Origin: Albugo candida
Taxonomy: Eukaryota > Oomycota > Peronosporomycetes > Albuginales > Albuginaceae
Reading direction: 5' to 3'
DNA length: 24,481 nucleotides
NCBI GenBank assembly: GCA_905220665.1
Contig: CAJNAR010000106.1
Span: forward strand, 1-24,481
A program made the translations under genes and the position numbers. Under the pieces are notes generated by a model. It saw only the letters and a list, made by a program, of their open reading frames with translations, searched no databases and was not told where the DNA came from. Below are positions 21,277-24,481 of the stretch, piece after piece (position 1 is the stretch's first letter; every line of letters begins with the position of its first letter).

Positions 21277-22998
21277 CAGATTCGATTGAGATGTTTTTCG
21301 CGCTGTTCTGATAATGTCAGGATTTCAGCTTATTTGTTGGTCCAAATTCACATGCTCGTGGAATACAGAACCATGTGTTTTATGTAACATCGATTTGGGG
21401 CAGTGAGAAGAACTAGAAAAATCTACTTCAGTAGACGGGACAATAGTACATATCCAGTCCGAATATCAGGTAAATACAAATTAGGATGCAGAAGTTCGCT
21501 TCGCATAGCGTTTGAACTCGATAACGCTGGACAGGAAAAAACATTATTTTGAGTAGGAGTGACAATGTTAGGTGGTTTAGCACACATATCTTATTGACTT
21601 TTAAGAAAAGGCGGTTTTAGCAGATTCGATCGAGATGGTTTTCGCGCTGTTCTGATAATGTCTGGCTTTCCCACTAATTTGTTGGTCCAAATTCACATGC
21701 TCGTGGAATACAGAACCATGTGTTTTATGTAACATCGATTTGGGGCAGTGAGAAGAACTAGAAAAATCTACTTCAGTTGACGGGACAATAGTACATATCC
21801 AGTCCGAATATCAGGTAAATACAAATTAGGATGCAGAAGTTCGCTTCGCATAGCGTTTGAACTCGATAACGCTGGACAGGAAAAAACATTATTTTTGAGT
21901 AGGAGTGACAATGTTAGGTGGTTTAGCACACATATCTTATTGACTTTTAAGAAAAGGCGGTTTTAACAGATTCGATTGAGATGTTTTTCGCGCTGTTCTG
22001 ATAATGTCAGGATTTCAGCTTATTTGTTGGTCCAAATTCACATGCTCGTGGAATACAGAACCATGTGTTTTTTGTAACATCGATTTGGGGCAGTGAGAAG
22101 AACTAGAAACATCCTCTTCAGTAGACGGGACAATAGTACATATCCAGTCCGACTATCAGGTAAATACTGAGTAGGATGCAGAAGTTCGCTTTGCATAGCG
22201 TTTGAACTCGATAACGGTGGACAGGAATAAACATTATTTTTGAGTAGGAGTGACAATGTTAGGTGGTTTAGCACACATATCTTATTGACTTTTAAGAAAA
22301 GGCGGTTTTAGCAGATTCGATCGAGATGGTTTTCGCGCTGTTCTGATAATGTCTGGCTTTCCACTAATTTGTTGGTCCAAATTCACATGCTCGTGGAATA
22401 CAGAACCATGGGTTTTATGTAACATCGATTGGGGGCAGTGAGAAGAACTAGAAAAATCTACTTCAGTAGACGGGACAATAGTACATATCCAGTCCGAATA
22501 TCAGGTAAATACAAATTAGGATGCAGAAGTTCGCTTCGCATAGCGTTTGAACTCGATAACGCTGGACAGGAAAAAACATTATTTTGGAGTAGGAGTGACA
22601 ATGTTAGGTGGTTTAGCACACATATCTTATTGACTTTTAAGAAAAGGCGGTTTTAACAGATTCGATTGAGATGTTTTTTGCGCTGTTCTGATAATGTCAG
22701 GATTTCAGCTTATTTGTTGGTCCAAATTCACATGCTCGTGGAATACAGAACCATGGGTTTTATGTAACATCGATTTGGGGCAGTGAGAAGAACTAGAACA
22801 TCTTCTTCAGTAGACGGGACAATAGTACATATCTAGTCCAACTATCAGTAAATACTGAGTAGGATGCAGAGTTCGCTTCGCATAGCGTTTGAACTTGATA
22901 ACGGTGGACACGAAAAAACATTATTTTTGAATAAAGGTGACAATGTTAGGTGGTTTAGCACACATATCTTATTGACTTTTAAGAAAAGGCTGTTTTAG
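21277..22998. repeat. Monomers 63-67, alternating H and G modules
   Basis: Starts are 21277 (H), 21621 (G), 21967 (H), 22312 (G) and 22657 (H). Monomer 65 carries ACATCCTCTTCAG and TTCGCTTTGCAT, as do 19 and 41. Monomers 63, 64 and 66 are Z-like. Private changes are CTTTCCCACTAA and CAGTTGACGGG in 64, GATTGGGGGCAG in 66, and GAACATCTTC, TCAGTAAATAC, GGACACGAAAA and AGGCTGTTTTAG in 67. Confidence 0.85.
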
Positions 22999-24375
22999 CA
23001 GATTCGATCGAGATGGTTTTCGCGCTGTTCTGATAATGTCTGGCTTTCCACTAATTTGTTGGTCCAAATTCACATGCTCGTGGAATACAGAACCATGTGT
23101 TTTATGTAACATCGATTTGGGGCAGTGAGAAGAACTAGAAAAATCTACTTCAGTAGACGGGACAATAGTAAATATCCAGTCCGAATATCAGGTAAATACA
23201 AATTAGGATGCAGAAGTTCGCTTCGCATAGCGTTTAAACTCGATAACGGTGGACAGGAAAAAACATTATTTTTGAGTAGGAGTGACAATGTTAGGTGTTT
23301 TAGCACACATATCTCATTGAATTTAAGAAAAGGCGGTCTTAGCAGATTCGATCGAGATGTTTTTCCCGCTGTTCTGATAATGTCAGGATTTCAGCTTATT
23401 TGTTGGCCCAAATTCACATGCTCGTGAAATACAGAACCATGTGTTTTTTTTTCCATCGATTTGGGGCAGTGAGAAGAACTAGAAACATCTTGTTCAGTAG
23501 ACGGGACAATAGTACATATCTAGTCCAACTATCAGGTAAATACTGAGTAGGATGCAGAGTTCGCTTCGCATAGCGTTTGAACTTGATAACGGTGGACAGG
23601 AAAAAACATTATTTTTGAATAGAGGTGACAATGTTAGGTGGTTTAGCACACATATCTTATTGACTTTTAAGAAAAGGCGGTTTTAGCAGATTCGATCGAG
23701 ATGGTTTTCGCGCTGTTCTGATAATGTCTGCTTTCCACTAATTTGTTGGGCCCAAATTCACATGCTCGTGGAATACAGAACCATGTGTTTTATGTAACAT
23801 CGATTTGGGGCAGTGAGAAGAACTAGAAAAATCTACTTCAGTAGACGGGACAATAGTACATATCCAGTCCGAATATCAGGTAAATACAAATTAGGATGCA
23901 GAAGTTCGCTTCGCATAGCGTTTGAACTCGATAACGCTGGACAGGAAAAAACATTATTGTTGAGTAGGAGTGACAATGTTAGGTGTTTTAGCACACATAT
24001 CTCATTGAATTTCAAGAAAAGGCGGTCTTAGCAGATTCGATCGAGATGTTTTTCCCGCTGTTCTGATAATGTCAGGATTTCAGCTTATTTGTTGGCCCAA
24101 ATTCACATGCTCGTGGAATACAGAACCATGTGTTTTTTTTAACATCGATTTGGGGCAGTGAGAAGAACTAGAAAAATCTACTTCAGTAGACGGGACAATA
24201 GTACATATCTAGTCCAACTATCAGGTAAATACTGAGTAGGATGCAGAGTTCGCTTCGCATAGCGTTTGAACTTGATAACGGTGGACAGGAAAAAACATTT
24301 TTTTTGAATAAAGGTGACAATGTTAGGTGTTTTAGCACACATATCTCATTGAATTTTAAGAAAAGGCGGTTTTAA
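22999..24375. repeat. Right F-class block as a two-monomer repeat, monomers 68-71
   Basis: Starts are 22999, 23343, 23687 and 24032. Monomers 68 and 70 are Z-like bodies ending in the F 3' end (GTTTTAGCACACATATCTCA). Monomers 69 and 71 have F 5' modules (TTCCCGC, TTGGCCC), ACTGAGTAGG and GAATAAAGG or GAATAGAGG. The pair repeats with spacing 688 and 689 bp. Monomer 69 has a run of nine T then CCATCGAT, with the usual GTAACATC altered, and CTCGTGAAATAC as in monomers 9 and 13. Monomer 71 has the T8 run before GAATAAAGG, also as in 9 and 13. Confidence 0.85.
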
Positions 24376-24481
24376 AAGATTCGATCGAGATGTTTTTCCG
24401 CTGTTCTGATAATGTCAGGATTTCAGCTTATTTGTTGGTCCAAATTCACATGCTCGTGGAATACAGAACCATGTGTTTTAT
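24376..24481. repeat. Partial monomer 72, cut by the window end
   Basis: It begins with the altered start TTTTAAAAGATTCGATCGAG and has F-like TTTTTCCGCTG and CAGGATTTCAGC, but core-type TTGGTCC. It stops after ACCATGTGTTTTAT, so the array continues beyond the window. Confidence 0.9.

Larger units (their letters stand above)
1..24481. repeat. Tandem satellite DNA array, ~343-bp monomer, 71 complete copies plus a partial
   Basis: The same sequence recurs about every 343 bp with no interruption. The start cAGATTCGA lies at 5, 347, 691, 1034, 1378, 1720 and so on to 24032, with a degraded start (AAGATTCGA) at 24376. (24376-5)/71 gives a mean of 343.25 bp. Most monomers are 341, 342, 344 or 345 bp; extremes are 338 (17856-18193) and 347 (2407-2753). 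All are in one orientation. Landmarks in nearly every monomer are ATCGAT (for example 119-124 and 15221-15226), GGGGCAGTGAGAAGAACTAG, GACGGGACAATA, TTCGCTTCGCATAGCG and GTTAGGTGGTTTAGCACAC. The length is close to two nucleosome repeats, common for eukaryotic satellites. The array runs off both window ends. I do not recognise the family by name. Confidence 0.99.

Noticed and set aside
1..24481. Many recurring open frames of 60 to 111 codons on both strands, notably a 78-codon minus-strand frame and 72- and 65-codon plus-strand frames.
   Set aside because: They recur because the monomer recurs. Single-base indels (the A in the dyad), the Z-type change (an in-frame TAG on the minus strand) and other substitutions close the same frame in most copies. 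No recognisable domain, signal peptide or intron structure is visible, and some frames cross monomer junctions.
1..24481. A CRISPR array, because of regular long-range repetition.
   Set aside because: The whole ~343-bp unit repeats with no unique spacers, far longer than CRISPR repeats, and no cas-like genes are present.

Overview
The window is one uninterrupted head-to-tail satellite DNA array. From the first base to the last it is a single repeat family with a monomer of about 343 bp (individual monomers 338 to 347 bp). I place monomer starts at the conserved cAGATTCGA. This gives 71 complete monomers (first start 5, last complete one ending at 24375) plus a truncated 72nd (24376-24481). 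All monomers share one orientation. I found no unique spacer, inserted element, RNA gene or credible protein gene. Open frames of 60 to 111 codons recur only because the same sequence recurs.

An array like this points to a eukaryotic chromosome, probably centromeric, pericentromeric or other constitutive heterochromatin. I do not recognise the family and cannot name the species. A hand count of monomer 45 (15109-15453) gives about 40% GC, with more G than C on the given strand. It has 14 CpG against about 13.5 expected, so there is no CpG depletion. That fits a genome with little germline CpG methylation (many invertebrates) better than a vertebrate or plant, but this is inference.

Monomers are mosaics of a few linked marker blocks. 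The 5' module (about the first 80 bp) is one of three types. G has CGATCGAG and GTCTGGCTTTCCACTAA. H has AACAGATTCGATTGAG and GTCAGGATTTCAGC. F has GGTCTTAGCAG, TTCCCGC, CAGGATTTCAGC and TTGGCCC, usually next to the 3' end GTTTTAGCACACATATCTCA. The commonest bodies are four. X has CTTCTTCAG, CCAGTCCGAC, AAATTAGG and AATAAACAATATT, and is 345 bp. Y has a single CTTCAG, CTAGTCCAAC, AAAGTAGG, AACTTGAT and GAATAAAGG, and is 341 bp. Z has AATCTACTTCAG, CCAGTCCGAA, CGCTGG and GAGTAGGAG, and is 345 bp. A has a single CTTCAG, CTAGTCCAAC, ACTGAGTAGG and CGCTGG, and is 341 to 342 bp.

Layout: 347-1719 is an F-class left edge. 2065-4476 is a local 3-mer/4-mer tandem duplication with private markers. 4477-9613 is mixed, mostly short A/Y monomers towards its right. 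9614-10988 is an X-Y-X block. 10989-14425 is a mixed block partly duplicated at 19565-21276. 15109-19564 holds three copies of a four-monomer higher-order repeat X-Y-X-Z of about 1.37 kb. 20589-22998 alternates H and G modules every second monomer. 22999-24481 returns to F-class sequence, arranged as a two-monomer repeat. Similar edge variants on both sides of a more homogenised core is the pattern expected when newer variants expand inside an older array. The most notable within-monomer structure is a short inverted repeat with a TTCG loop, present in every complete monomer in two length forms.
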